Shown here: positions 12,601 to 23,146 of the stretch, one piece after another
Position numbering within the stretch: position 1 is the first letter of the stretch
Layout of the letters: every line of letters begins with the position of its first letter
Assembly (NCBI GenBank): GCA_037176905.1
Contig: JBBBWG010026856.1
Span: 19,412 to 60,844 of the forward strand
From: Azolla pinnata
Taxonomy: Eukaryota; Streptophyta; Polypodiopsida; Salviniales; Salviniaceae
Length of the DNA: 41,433 bases
Reading direction: 5' to 3'
Notes under the pieces: generated by a model
Seen by the model: the letters and a program-made list of their open reading frames with translations, nothing else
Told to the model about the DNA's origin: nothing
Database searches by the model: none
Program-made: the position numbers and the translations under genes

Positions 12601-15600
12601 GAAGTGTTTTATGTAAAGCATCAAGACAGACCTTCAGTATTTCTGGATTCTTAAGATCATTGGTTCTATCTCCAAGCTTTCTCAGCATTTGTACAAAACG
12701 TTCAGTGTAAAGCTGTACCATGGTCACAAAGATTGCATATCTGAAACCGACAGAAGACCCAAATTTTAGTCTTTAGGAGACCTCAAAAAAATGCTTTGGA
12801 CATTGCTCAGGAAAACTAAGACTTGTGCAGCTGACTATGTAAGCCATCCATTTGATCCAAGAAATTGTAAATCATGGACATAATCTACATGATATAGATA
12901 GACATCAAGAGCGACAACTCTCATAATTGGAAGTGTACATCAACTTACCAAAACATGTTAATAGTAAAAGCTTAGACCAAACTGCTGTGTTGAAGTCAAG
13001 CATAGTTTCATACTATTTTGTGCATGCATTAAATGGCACCTCTTCCAGAAAAAATGCTTAGTCATGGGACGTTGAACTAACCGTGGTGGAAAGCATGGAG
13101 CAACATAGTCATACATGTCTGGCAATTCTCCAGCAATCTGTTAGAATATGCTGATAATCATTACAAATGTAGTTAAGCAAGCAGAAAGGAATCACTGTCT
13201 GTTTGTATCACTCACTGCACTAGCTTCCTCCAAGGCTGCGTTCAAATCTTCTTCTACAAGCTGCAGAAGATGTATCACAGATTTATACTTTAAGTTGATG
13301 AAAGATTTTGTGGATACAATTGATTAGCAGCAGATCATCATTTTCCATTTCTCACAAGCTTCTTTTATTCCAGTATTCAAAGCTCTTACATTGGAAATAA
13401 GTAAATCAAACCGTTTCTCCACAGCCCTTTCTATTGCTTTGTAGCATTTGTCCTTGTAATTTCTTCCTCTATTCTCTTTTACATGATCCCCAGATGGCCT
13501 TGAAGGAATCATCCCCATTGCTGATTGTACAGATGGCCTGGTCTTACACATTGCTGCAAGAAGATATTATTCTACCCCAAAAATAAAAAGAGAAAAAATG
13601 AAACAAAGATCCAGGATGTAATATATTCATGTCGTTAGCTTACCTCCTGTTGTCTTTATCAGTAACTAGACTTGGAATGGAGCTTCCTTCTAGTTCAGCA
13701 GCTTCTTCTTCCTGTTGTTGATCAAATACCTCTTGCATCTCCACTACTCTGCAGAGAAGGATACGTTGTGTAAATAACGTTCTTAAAACATTAGTGTGCA
13801 AACACACACTTGGATTAAACACAAGAATCAAAATGTTTAAGAAGTTATTTAAATCGACTCTAACCAGTTTTGCATTGAAGTATTTTCTAACTTTCCAAAA
13901 ACTTTAATGACTTATTAAGCTAGTAAAGACGCTAATGGCATAAATACTTGGACATTGATTATAAAGAAACAACTCTCTTGGTCAGTTAACTCCGTAAATT
14001 TCCTCAATAAATACAAAAATGAAAGCATGAAACCGTACCTCAAAGCTCGAACTAATGTTTGTGGACTGCAAAAACAAAATAAGAAAAAATATTGTGAGAT
14101 GATAGTTCTTCAATGGAAAAATAGCCAGTAAAAGTATTATTCATGTAGCTGCATTGTGATGGATACTCTGAAATGAATAATAAACTTCAAATGGTCAAAT
14201 TTGAACAAGATCCTTCACCACGGCTAGCAACAGAACAACTAAGCATTCATTATAAGCCTACATAAAGTGAGTTAGACAAAGGGGGGCTTTTCCTGTGCAT
14301 TTCAACTTTTAAAGGTAGCTACACCTAATTACATATGTGAGTATAATACGTCAATCCTTCAAAGAAACAAGCCTTTATACATAAGGAGAAAATATGAGGG
14401 GTACCTTTCGGTACTTTTTCGAAGTGGACATCATAAAGAAGAGAAAAAATCAGAATATATTGTCGTATTTTATTAGACCAGTGTTGCCTATATGACCAAA
14501 CAAAATATCTTACAAATTTGCCTCATTTTTAACAAAATTCTGGCAGGAATGCCTCGAATGTCTGGGGCACCAGATGGAGATAGGAAGAGTGAGGATAAGT
14601 GAGGATGTCAATGTCATTAATATGCCATAAAGATGACCAATGCAACTACGACACCCACTTCCAACAAGAGGGACCAGAGAGCCATTTATAGTAATCACTC
14701 TAGCCTACTTAAGGTAGTCCGTGGCCTACAAAGCTCACTGCGAAAGTGACTTCGTGACTTCGGTAACTAAATACGCTGAATTAACTAGCACATTTAAATA
14801 TAGTTGTGAGTGACAAATTGCTACCTGTCCTTAGAGAGTTTAAAGAAGTTTCCAATATGTCCCCAGAGTGTTGACTCAAACTTCTCTCTAGTCTTGTTGA
14901 CATCATCAAAGTACTCACTGAAAGATAGAACATCTCAATAAACCTTCAGCATGAATGGGTTTAATTTTAAATAGAATGTTAAAATAGTAGATGCAAACCT
15001 TAATTTGCTAGCCTCCTCTTTACGAGATGATGCTGTAGCTAATGCAAAACGTCTTTTACCTTCTAACACAGTAAGCTTCTGCAGCATCACATAAAGGTTC
15101 TTGTGAGTGAAAGACCTTACTTACTATTTCAAGTATTCTAGTCTCATGATCAATTACATCGAGCCAATTTCACATATATTATTTTCTTAAGGACTAGATG
15201 CATTTTTCTTAGAGATCAAGTGGTGTTTTTTGACCTCAAACGTGTTCACAAGCTGCCTATCATCAGCCAAAGACTCCCTTGCATCAGCAGCTTCCACTGA
15301 TATTGACATCATACCCTCCACATCCTACAGTTCATAAAAATAAGTATTGAAACATAAGTTAACACAATATATAACAGTAGATAAGTCTTAAATAACGCAC
15401 GCACAGAAGCAAATAGCAAATGACAGGCTTTCATTATTGGCAGCCTTACCTTGTAACAGTTTCAGCTCAGGATGATTAATTCTTATGCAACTCATAAAAA
15501 ATTCATGAACGTTTATAATCAGAAAGGTGAAAATAGAAACTCCGTATGCCTGAATAACACATGAAGTTCTCAATAGCAGCTTTGGCTTAAATCTTGGCTC

Positions 15601-17991
15601 ACTTCCTTTACATCATTTGATAAATGAGATCAAAGGCATCTTAAACTCAGTGAGCAACAATAATCAGATTTCTGTCTGTCCGATATAAAAGAAATCACCA
15701 TCATGTCACATCACAATGTGCAAATTGGAAAGAGTTCTGTTTTTAAGAGCTTCACGGTTATCAGTAAAAGAAACTGGATGCCAAGCTCCAACAACCTGCT
15801 GAATTGGGTAATACTCATAAATAATGGCATGGCTCATGTCCATTTGAAGAAACAACATGCATTTTACTGCAACAAAATCATAGGGAAAAGCACAGAAATG
15901 GTATATGCATTGTCAATTTGAGGCAGGGCATAGCATTGAAGCCCAAAATAGCTCATGAGTGCTTTACAAAAATTTCACCAAAAAGCATGGTCATCAGAAA
16001 TATGGCAATGAATTAGATTTCTCGAGTGAATGAACTCCATGCTCGTGGTAGACAGTATAGACCCCCTTACGGAAAGAGTTGTACAAACATCCATATATAG
16101 ATACAATTGTGTTTGACACATGCTTTGTTGTGGGAGACAAATGTCAATTTACATTTCATACACACATTACCGAATAACAATAGTTTCTCAGTACAAACCT
16201 TTAAGGTAGTACTCAGATTATTCCTTGCATTACTTAGCAGCTTAATAAGATCATGGTGATCGATCAAGGACTGGCAATCCTGACATAACCTGAATTGGAG
16301 AAATCATAAATAACGGACGTTATGCAAGTTATATATTGCTAATGGGGCTGCAAAAAGAACCACTGAAGGAAAATATTAAGCATGTGCCATGAGAACAGAA
16401 TCACATGGTCAATGCCATTCTAATCATTAAAAAATTAAGCATGCCCTTCACACTAAATCACAGGAATCTCCGCCCACATTCATGCTTGCCTAAAAAGCAT
16501 ACAATTGCTTTGAATTATCAATCTCGAAGGTAAGGAAGCAACAAAAGCCAGAAACAGAGATCAATCCAATACCAATAGATTTTCTAACCTACTTTCTATT
16601 TTATATTTCTGATTTTCGTCATATGGATGGTCGGAATGTTTCTGTTACAAGGTTTACGATTAAAAAACAAAATGTGCCAAATAAAATTACATACTTGTCA
16701 ATTGAGGCAAATTTGTCCCATAATTCTTTTATTGTATTTTGGGAATCGTTGAGAGCTTTGATTCCAGATCTTGCTTGCTCCACCTGATATCAGTCATAAA
16801 ATACAAATAATGACCGATTAAACAGTGAAATATGCCTGAACAGAACCAAGAAACAGCATACATGTTTAAAAAGTAAATAGGTAAGAAGTCCAGGTTTTTT
16901 TCTACGCACTTAATTTCCGCCCATTTCACTGCAGTATTCATTGATGTTCATCTTTAGAGGTAAAAGTGGGCATAAATGAATAGTCCCTGGATCTCTAATG
17001 GCTAAAAAGGCCTAGATACAAATGGGAGTAATGTTTTTCTCATAGTTGACCTATTGGTCATGAATGCCAAAGGAAAACATGGTCAATAAATATAATTTCC
17101 CTATCACACAATTATTGTAACCATGTAATCATGTAAGCAATAAATTCCTAGACCTCTAATGCGACAAATCTGAGATATGCACGGTAATAGTTCTTTGTCC
17201 ATAGTTGACCTATCGTTTCACGAATGCCAAAGAAAAGCATGGCAGAATATAGAATCTCCTTGTAGCGATTATTTTAAGTAGGTAATCTTGTAACAATTAT
17301 CCCCTTGCTTTCCGTCACATTGCCATTATTGCTTGCAACCGCTTCATTTCAAGTAAAAATCATATGAGAAGGGCAGTACCTGAGTAGAAACACTTGTACT
17401 GAGCTGAGAATCATTAGCCTGAAGCAAGAAACGGTTAATAGACCGATGAGAAATGAAAAGCAACATATTTGACAGGAAGGACAAAAGAAAAAGGAAAAGA
17501 ATTGTAAGTGTACAATTATGTAAATGGAAATGAGCAACATAGTCACATAAAATACAGAAAATGCAGATGCGTAAGTACCGATATGACAATAAATGATAAC
17601 TTAAAGAGCAACGATTCCAACACGGAAGATGCATAGATGGAGAAGGACGAGTACGAAAAAGAATAACAATAGAGTGAATATAGGGGGAATGGATAGTTGT
17701 GAAAAAAAACACGATTGGGAGAACAATATCAAAAAAAATATGCAGATTTTTATTCACAGTACATGTGGAATCGATGAAAAAAATCATTTTGAGAGAAGAA
17801 GAAGAAGAAGAAGACATTCAGGTTAAGAATGTAGGGAATTGGAGAAGATGAAATGCTGGAGAGCTTACCTGTAAGCGTTGAAGATAGTCAGATCGGATGG
17901 AAGCGATGGAGGATAAGGACGCTGGGGTCGGCAACAATTTGGCCACTTCTCGAATGGCAGCTTCTCTGGCTTCAAACTGTACATCCTGCAT
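9673..17991 (-). CDS. SEC6: SEC6/EXOC3 exocyst subunit, copy 2 (25 exons, conserved form)
   Basis: This copy is the closer match to the plant SEC6 family. Exons (plus coordinates): 17869-17991, 17380-17418, 16695-16783, 16199-16289, 15235-15324, 14999-15078, 14825-14917, 14039-14065, 13644-13748, 13390-13537, 13216-13260, 13082-13137, 12632-12740, 12360-12500, 11961-12140, 11759-11839, 11596-11682, 10922-10966, 10738-10816, 10588-10657, 10416-10503, 10237-10326, 10022-10138, 9870-9932, 9673-9792. They splice in frame to 751 codons, the usual family length. The start [20 protein letters not shown] fits the plant N-terminus. Later landmarks are [99 protein letters not shown], and a C-terminus with [12 protein letters not shown]. 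The N-terminal half is mostly helical or coiled-coil (the part that bundles with SEC3, SEC5 and SEC8), the rest the helical rod. The intron before the 11961-12140 exon contains a duplicated decoy acceptor. No internal stop was found. Confidence 0.95.
12119..12344. repeat. 113-bp tandem duplication across an intron-exon border
   Basis: Two copies of 113 bases, 12119-12231 and 12232-12344, differ at only a few positions. The unit carries the first 22 or so bases of the 11961-12140 SEC6 exon plus its 3' splice site and upstream intron. A second, non-coding copy of the acceptor therefore lies at 12253, between the donor at 12360 and the true acceptor at 12140. Confidence 0.85.
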
Positions 17992-17994
17992 CCT

Positions 17995-18036
17995 TCTACT
18001 TCTCTCGTCTTTCTTTACCTCTCGCTAGATCTCTTG

Positions 18037-18067
<31 letters not shown>

Positions 18068-18435
18068 CTTCTTCTTCTTCTTTGCTCGCTAGATCTCCCG
18101 ACTTGTTCCTCTTCAGATATCTTCTCCAGATATCTTAACAAGTCGTTCGTCTTCCTCAGATTGTGCTCGTTTTGGATTGAGCTTTCTTCTTCACTCTCGA
18201 TCTGGACTGAGCATTGCACCGATTCCCATCCCAATGGATGCTTCCTTGTAGTAGTGAGAGGGATAGAGATGGCAAATCTTCTCCTTCTGCTTCTCCTTCT
18301 CCTGCTTCTCCTTCGTCTTCTCCGTCTGCGCTGGCCACACGGAAGTCTCCGCTTAGTTAGCAGCAGTACACACGCAGCGACATGTTCCCGCTTAGTTAGC
18401 ACTGTTTTTTTCCTGCACACACAAACTTGACTTTG
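17995..18435. other. 5' region of SEC6 copy 2 with GAA/CTT tracts
   Basis: Upstream of the start codon lie a (CTT)n run at about 18038-18083 and looser CTT/CTC-rich sequence to 18330. On the gene's own strand these are GAA/GAG tracts, typical of plant 5' UTRs and core promoters. The phrase GCTAGATCTC occurs on both sides of the long run, near 18024 and 18088. A related (GAA)n run lies inside intron 1 at about 17797-17814. Long arginine-rich frames here are microsatellite artefacts. Confidence 0.5.
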
Positions 18436-18439
18436 TTTT

Positions 18440-18915
18440 AGGATTTGGGATTTTAGGGTTTGGCAACTCTGTTTAGGGTTAGGGGTTTTAGGGTTTGGAA
18501 ACTCTTTTTAGGGTTTGGGGTTTTAGGGTTTGGAAACTCTCTTTAGGACTTGGGTTTTTAGGGTTTGGCAACTCTTTTTAGGGTTTGGGTTTTTAGGGTT
18601 TGGCAACTCTTTTTAGGGTTTGGGGTTTTAGGGTTTGGAAACTCTTTTTAGGGCTTGGGTTTTTAGGGTTTGGCAACTCTTTTTAAGGTTTGGGATTTTA
18701 GGGTTTAGCAACTCTTTTTAGGGTTTGGAAACTCTTTTTAGGTCTTGGGTTTTTAGGGTTTGGCAACTCTTTTTAGGGTTTGGGGTTTTAGGGTTTGGAA
18801 ACTCTTTTTAGGGTTTGGGTTTTTAGGCTCTTTTTAGAGTTTGGGTTTTTAGGGTTTGGAAACTCTTTTTAGGGTTTGGGGTTTTAGGGTTTGGCAACTC
18901 TTTTTAGGGTTTACG
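18440..18915. repeat. 35-36-bp satellite built from degenerate TTTAGGG
   Basis: About 13 head-to-tail units of 35-36 bases each hold two telomere motifs, in the pattern TTTTAGGGTTTGG, then (C/A)AACTC, then TTTTTAGGGTTTGGG. CAACTC and AAACTC variants are mixed along the array. Further single TTTAGGG motifs follow at about 18908, 18965, 19034 and 19130. This is an interstitial telomere-derived array, not a telomere end, because genes continue on both sides. Confidence 0.85.
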
Positions 18916-19721
18916 ATTAAGGAACTGCTTTCTCTTTCCATGTGTCTTCCGGTAGGTCTTTGTTTAGGGTTTAGTTCTGATGCACTGATTTCAAAGCTTC
19001 TTACTCCTTGTGCGTGTTTGATTGACCCCATGTTTTAGGGTTTATGATTCAAGGGCTGATTGAAAAGGTTCTTCTTTCTGCGTGCATTTGACAAGTCTGT
19101 TGTTCATCGAGGAACTTTGTTGGGGGGCTTAGGGTTTAGGGACAGTTGCTTCTTCTCCTTCTTCTTCTTCATCTAGTAAGTTTGATTCTTGTGCGTGTTT
19201 AGGGCTTAAATCTATGCGTGCATGTTCAGTAGACCCTTTTATATGGCAAGTTAAACATCATTAAACACTAAACCCTAAACCAGATATGTCGAAATCTCCT
19301 TGTTTAAAGATGCTTGTCTCATCTTGCGAAGTTGCAACACATTGTGTACATTTGATTGAGAAACAAAACATGCTGCTAGAAGGGGGAAAAAAAATCACTT
19401 ATTATGCATATATGGTAACTAACTTGAATTCATCATCGAAATGAGAAATACCGGAGTGTGGCTCTTCAGAAAAGGATTATGATGATTTAAGCAGCAGTTT
19501 TGGGAAGTGGAGAGTGCAAGAAAGACTTAACAATGTGGGCAGGAAAAAAAAAAGGACCCATAAACAAGGCTTTGATCATAGAATCCATGGAAAAGCCGAT
19601 GTATTGGGGGCGAAAGGGACTATAACAGCAAACACAGCTTGTTAAGTCATGTCCCCTTGAGACCCTAACACCCATTTTTGGAGAATTTTGAGTAGAACAT
19701 TTCCGCTGCTCGAAGCACAGT
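18916..19721. other. Gene-free spacer with scattered telomere motifs
   Basis: No recognisable gene lies between the telomere-derived satellite and the end of the Tim17-like gene. Several separate TTTAGGG or CCCTAAA motifs (for example 19267-19280) and a short CTT run near 19148 are present. The portion adjoining 19722 should include the 3' UTR of the minus-strand gene. An open frame at 19487-19768 only overlaps that gene's last exon in another frame. Confidence 0.5.
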
Positions 19722-21726
19722 TCACTTTCGAGAAACCCTCTTCTCGAGACGTTCGATCGCATCAGCAACAGAATCGTGCGACACGCCCCCGTCTTCTGGC
19801 TTTTGAACCAACGGAGCTACGTTCATCTTCTCTAACTGAGTGTTGAGGGTGCTTTGAAGAAACCCTAATGAATCCAAATACAAACATAGTATTTAACGTA
19901 GTATTTATGGAACTTCTCGCCATTTTGTTATTGGATGAGTTTGACGTTAAAAAAGCATCATTAAAAGATGATTAAATCACCTAATGGTACGCCAAACGTA
20001 GCACCCAGCACTGAACCTAACAAAGCTGACCGCATCCGCCAAGACAATGAACCTGGCACTGAGAAACAAAGACATTTCAAACTTTTCAGAGACTGAACTG
20101 AACAAAACACATCAATTCCTTTTGCTTAATGTAGGTAAAAGCCCCTGCATACACCAATACAAATAGATATGCATACATCCGTGTTGTTTGTGTTTGTGTT
20201 TGTGTTTATGTTTGTGTTTGTGTTTGTGTTTGTGTCAATTAAACCCAGATCTAAGTCCAGACTATTGTCATCCCGCATGTGGTAGACCTGTATATTATTT
20301 GTATGCTATTTTCATTCTCGAACAAGCAGAAAAGGACTATATAAACACTTCTTGACACTTGGACGATAACTTCAGATCAACCACTGTGTCCCCAAAATCT
20401 TCATTTCAAACTATTACATCCTGTTCTACCACATGCTTGGAAACTGGGCACAAAAACAGCCAAGCGCATTCCCCTATATTGTATTTAATAGAGAGAAGGC
20501 ATGCCATTGTAAAGCATTACTAAACATTATGTGCAAGGTATTGCTACAAATACACACAGTAGCACCAACAAAAGCTCAAAAAAAGAGGTTAGCGTGACAT
20601 ACATAAGAGACCAACGGTGGCGGCTGTCAAACCTCCAGCCACAACCACGTTAAAGGTGTCATGTGAGCTCCTTACATGTGCTAAGTATTTCTCGGTGCCA
20701 CAGAATAAAGCAGAGAATAAGCCGAGCTTAGCACCCCCCATTGCTGTTCCTTTTGCAACCCTCAGCACTTTCTCCTCTTGTATCACCCTAAGAAGATTAC
20801 GCCGCTTTAAGGGGTCCTTTTCGATGGAATGTTGAGCCAACAACATCTCTTCTTTTTCCTGTCCCATTCCAACCCCACAGAAACAGGCAGTTGAAAGCAC
20901 CCCTCTTATGCATACATGTGTGTAAGTACACACACAGATGGGTACATATACATAACATATTTGTGTATGTATGCAAAGTCGCGAACATACATTCACGTGT
21001 ATATTGCTAGTGACATACATCATAAAACATATACTGAACATATCAAGCATATAGATTTATTTGTGTATGCATATGATTCACACACATATATATGCTCTGT
21101 ATGTTTAGATGTTTGCACATATACATAATACATAGATGCAAAGACACGAGTACAACAGACGCATATATGCTAATTGTTAGTCCACATATACATTATGTAC
21201 ACAGAAATATAATGATCATACATTGTGCTTCGACAAATTATAACGCAAATATGCATCTATACGATGTTTAGATATTCTATACATACGTAATGCACATATG
21301 CAAAGGCATGACCATACATGCACATATACTAATGATGATGGTTCCCATGTACATACCCAAAGGTGTGAGCAACATCCAAACGAAGGCAAGCATTGCACTT
21401 CCTTGTTAAAGCTTGTACAAAGAGAGACGAGATCGATGAGTTAAGAGGCACTCACAGAGAAGACCATGGCTTCCTTGCATCCCCCGTACATCATGCCAGC
21501 TAGCACTCCGAAAGTGGTCTTAACGCCCCAATCTTCCAATTCAGCCTTTGGAATCGACGGTGGCTGCGGGGGAAGCTGAAATCGCCCACGATCACACGAA
21601 TTTGGCCCGAAAACAGGGAAGAAAGAAGGGAACACGGAAGAAAGGGCAATCAAAGGTCGAATGAGGGGAGCATTTTACCTGTGAGTTCGCAACATCTGGG
21701 CTGGTTTCTTCGCTAGGGGCGGCCAT
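19722..21726 (-). CDS. Tim17/Tim22/Tim23-family membrane protein (5 exons)
   Basis: Exons are 21679-21726, 21456-21575, 20603-20858, 19981-20052 and 19722-19864. They splice in frame to 212 residues. After a short N-terminus (MAAPSEETSPDVANSQ) comes LEDWGVKTTFGVLAGMMYGG, then a charged linker, and three more glycine- and alanine-rich hydrophobic segments (around GAKLGLFSALF, FNVVVAGGLTAATVG and ALLGSVLGATFGVPLG). The stretch with F, ten residues, R, three residues, D, six residues, A-G nearly fits the PRAT motif of Tim17/22/23 and OEP16 proteins. The family forms or assists protein and solute channels in mitochondrial inner and plastid outer membranes; some members help assemble complex I. 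Which role applies cannot be told. The C-terminal tail of about 45 residues is hydrophilic and probably helical. No cleavable targeting peptide is evident, as is usual for the family. Confidence 0.8.
20180..20236. repeat. (TTTGTG)n microsatellite in an intron
   Basis: About nine TTTGTG or GTTTGT hexamers with one TTTATG variant lie in the intron between the third and fourth exons of the Tim17-like gene. Confidence 0.8.
20880..21340. repeat. Alternating CA/TG/TA-rich intron tract
   Basis: Most of the 597-base intron between the second and third Tim17-like exons consists of ACATATAC, TGTATGTATGC and CACACACA-like sequence. It resembles in composition the tract in SEC6 copy 1 intron 1, but has more TACATA and far fewer TGCATG cores. 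Small open frames here are by-products. Confidence 0.55.
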
Positions 21727-22944
21727 CTCGAGGCTCGGAGGCAGAGAGAGCACTCTCCGCGTCTTCTGTGATAATTCCTTTCTCCGGCAGCAGGAATCGA
21801 ACTCATGACCACATTTTTCACTTCATACCTTAAGACTTCTACTCTTTTTTTACACTTGAAATTTATGTGCAATTTATCTACAGATGTCATAGAATTGTTC
21901 AATTTTTCCCATCCTTGATTTTGATCTTGGATCTCATGTTCCCGGGACGATTGTTCGTTCGACAGTTGTTGTGAGCTTGATGGGCTTTGGGTGATGAAAT
22001 CGGGCTTCCTTCTTCCAAACATTAGCAACGCGTTCGAATCCGGATCGAGCTGATGATAATGTCGTAGTGCTTCAGCTCCGGTGCTGAAAGTTCATGTCTG
22101 TGCTCCTTGGATTGGTGTATTGGTTGGTCCGCGTAAAAGATGCGGGTCAGAAAACCAGAATGAAGCTTCGTTGCCCCGCTCTTATTGGAAAAGTCTAGGC
22201 CAGATAGAATCGGAAGGATCGAAAGTCAAGGGTAGAAAAAAAAACAAAGGATGTCTATTCAAGCTGCTCAAGTCAAGAGGGTCCCACGAGTTGTTCCGAT
22301 CGGTTCACGGTCGAATTAATAGACCGATGAAATGATCGTGGATGCATGTACCGTAAATAAGTAGGAGCCGACGACTAGTCGATGTGCAACTGGAATTAAC
22401 ATATGGAATGAAGGTTTCTCCGATCATCTGGAATCTTTGTCCGAGATGCCATGATCCTCTGCAAGGCAAACGATTCGAAGTCTGCTTATTTGTTTTTCCT
22501 GCAGATCCATTCCGTTTCGAGCTCAGTGCGTAGATAAGAGCGTCGATGAGATCGGCATGGGGCGATGGATCGAGTCCGTTGTCCACCCAAGTCAACCACG
22601 GACATCGATCTCCCGTTGAAAAACACCGAGCAATAGAAGACGATGTCCGCATACTGTTCACCGATTCTTCCGTTTCCCGATTTCCCCGACATCTCTACGC
22701 TCGCTCATCAGCAGGTTGTCGTGCAATCGTCTCGACGCAGATCGCCGCACGTACTTTCATCACCCCCGATCCGAAAATCAGCGAGAAAAAGCAGCATTGT
22801 TTATCGTAGCGTGGATTGCGAGCGCCGCTCCAGGTTTTTCCGATTTGCCGAAGCTAATCGATTAACCCAGGTTTAATGTTCCGACAACATCCGACATTCT
22901 GAACTAGCAATGCATGTGCCTTACAACGCCCATCAGCAATCTAA
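21727..22944. other. Intergenic region between divergent Tim17-like and saposin genes
   Basis: Both neighbouring genes point outward, so this stretch should carry two promoters and 5' UTRs. I recognise no gene in it. Open frames at 21675-22028, 22305-22661 and 22546-22876 overlap one another on both strands and show no known domain. GC content rises between 22500 and 22800. Confidence 0.5.
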
Positions 22945-23040
22945 GTGTGAAAGCGCCCATAAGTGCCCTCCCAGTGTGAAAGCGCCCATAAGGGCCTCCC
23001 GGTGTGAAAGCGCCCATAAGTGCCTCCCAGTGTGAAACGG
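22945..23040. repeat. 28-29-bp tandem repeat upstream of the saposin gene
   Basis: Units start at 22945, 22974, 23002 and 23030 (last one partial), each with GTGTGAAAGCGCCCATAAG then a C-rich end. A (TTC)n run at about 23050-23090 follows, just before the start codon at 23147. Both probably lie in the promoter or 5' UTR. Confidence 0.8.
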
Positions 23041-23146
23041 CCCAGCCCAATCTTCTTCTTCTTCTTCTTCTTCTTCTTCCTTCTTCTTCTTTCCGACGAC
23101 ACGACATCGTCTGCTCCACTTTCTGCTCTCCTTCTGCTCCTCCAAG

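Noticed and set aside
13390-13748. Apparent frameshift between SEC6 copy 2 exons 9 and 10 (and the same in copy 1 at 5520-5842)
   Set aside because: The nearest acceptor gave a stop, but another AG a few bases downstream (exon starts 13537 and 5667) restores the frame in both copies and gives the expected basic linker. No frameshift is needed.
18025-18430. Arginine-rich 131-codon and leucine-rich 89-codon frames
   Set aside because: Both are produced by the CTT/GAA microsatellites in the 5' region of SEC6 copy 2 and have no other coding evidence.
21784-21808. tRNA-like B box on the minus strand (AGTTCGATTCC)
   Set aside because: The flanking bases do not form a T-arm or acceptor stem, and no A box or D-arm is found at the right distance. 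At most it is a decayed SINE fragment.
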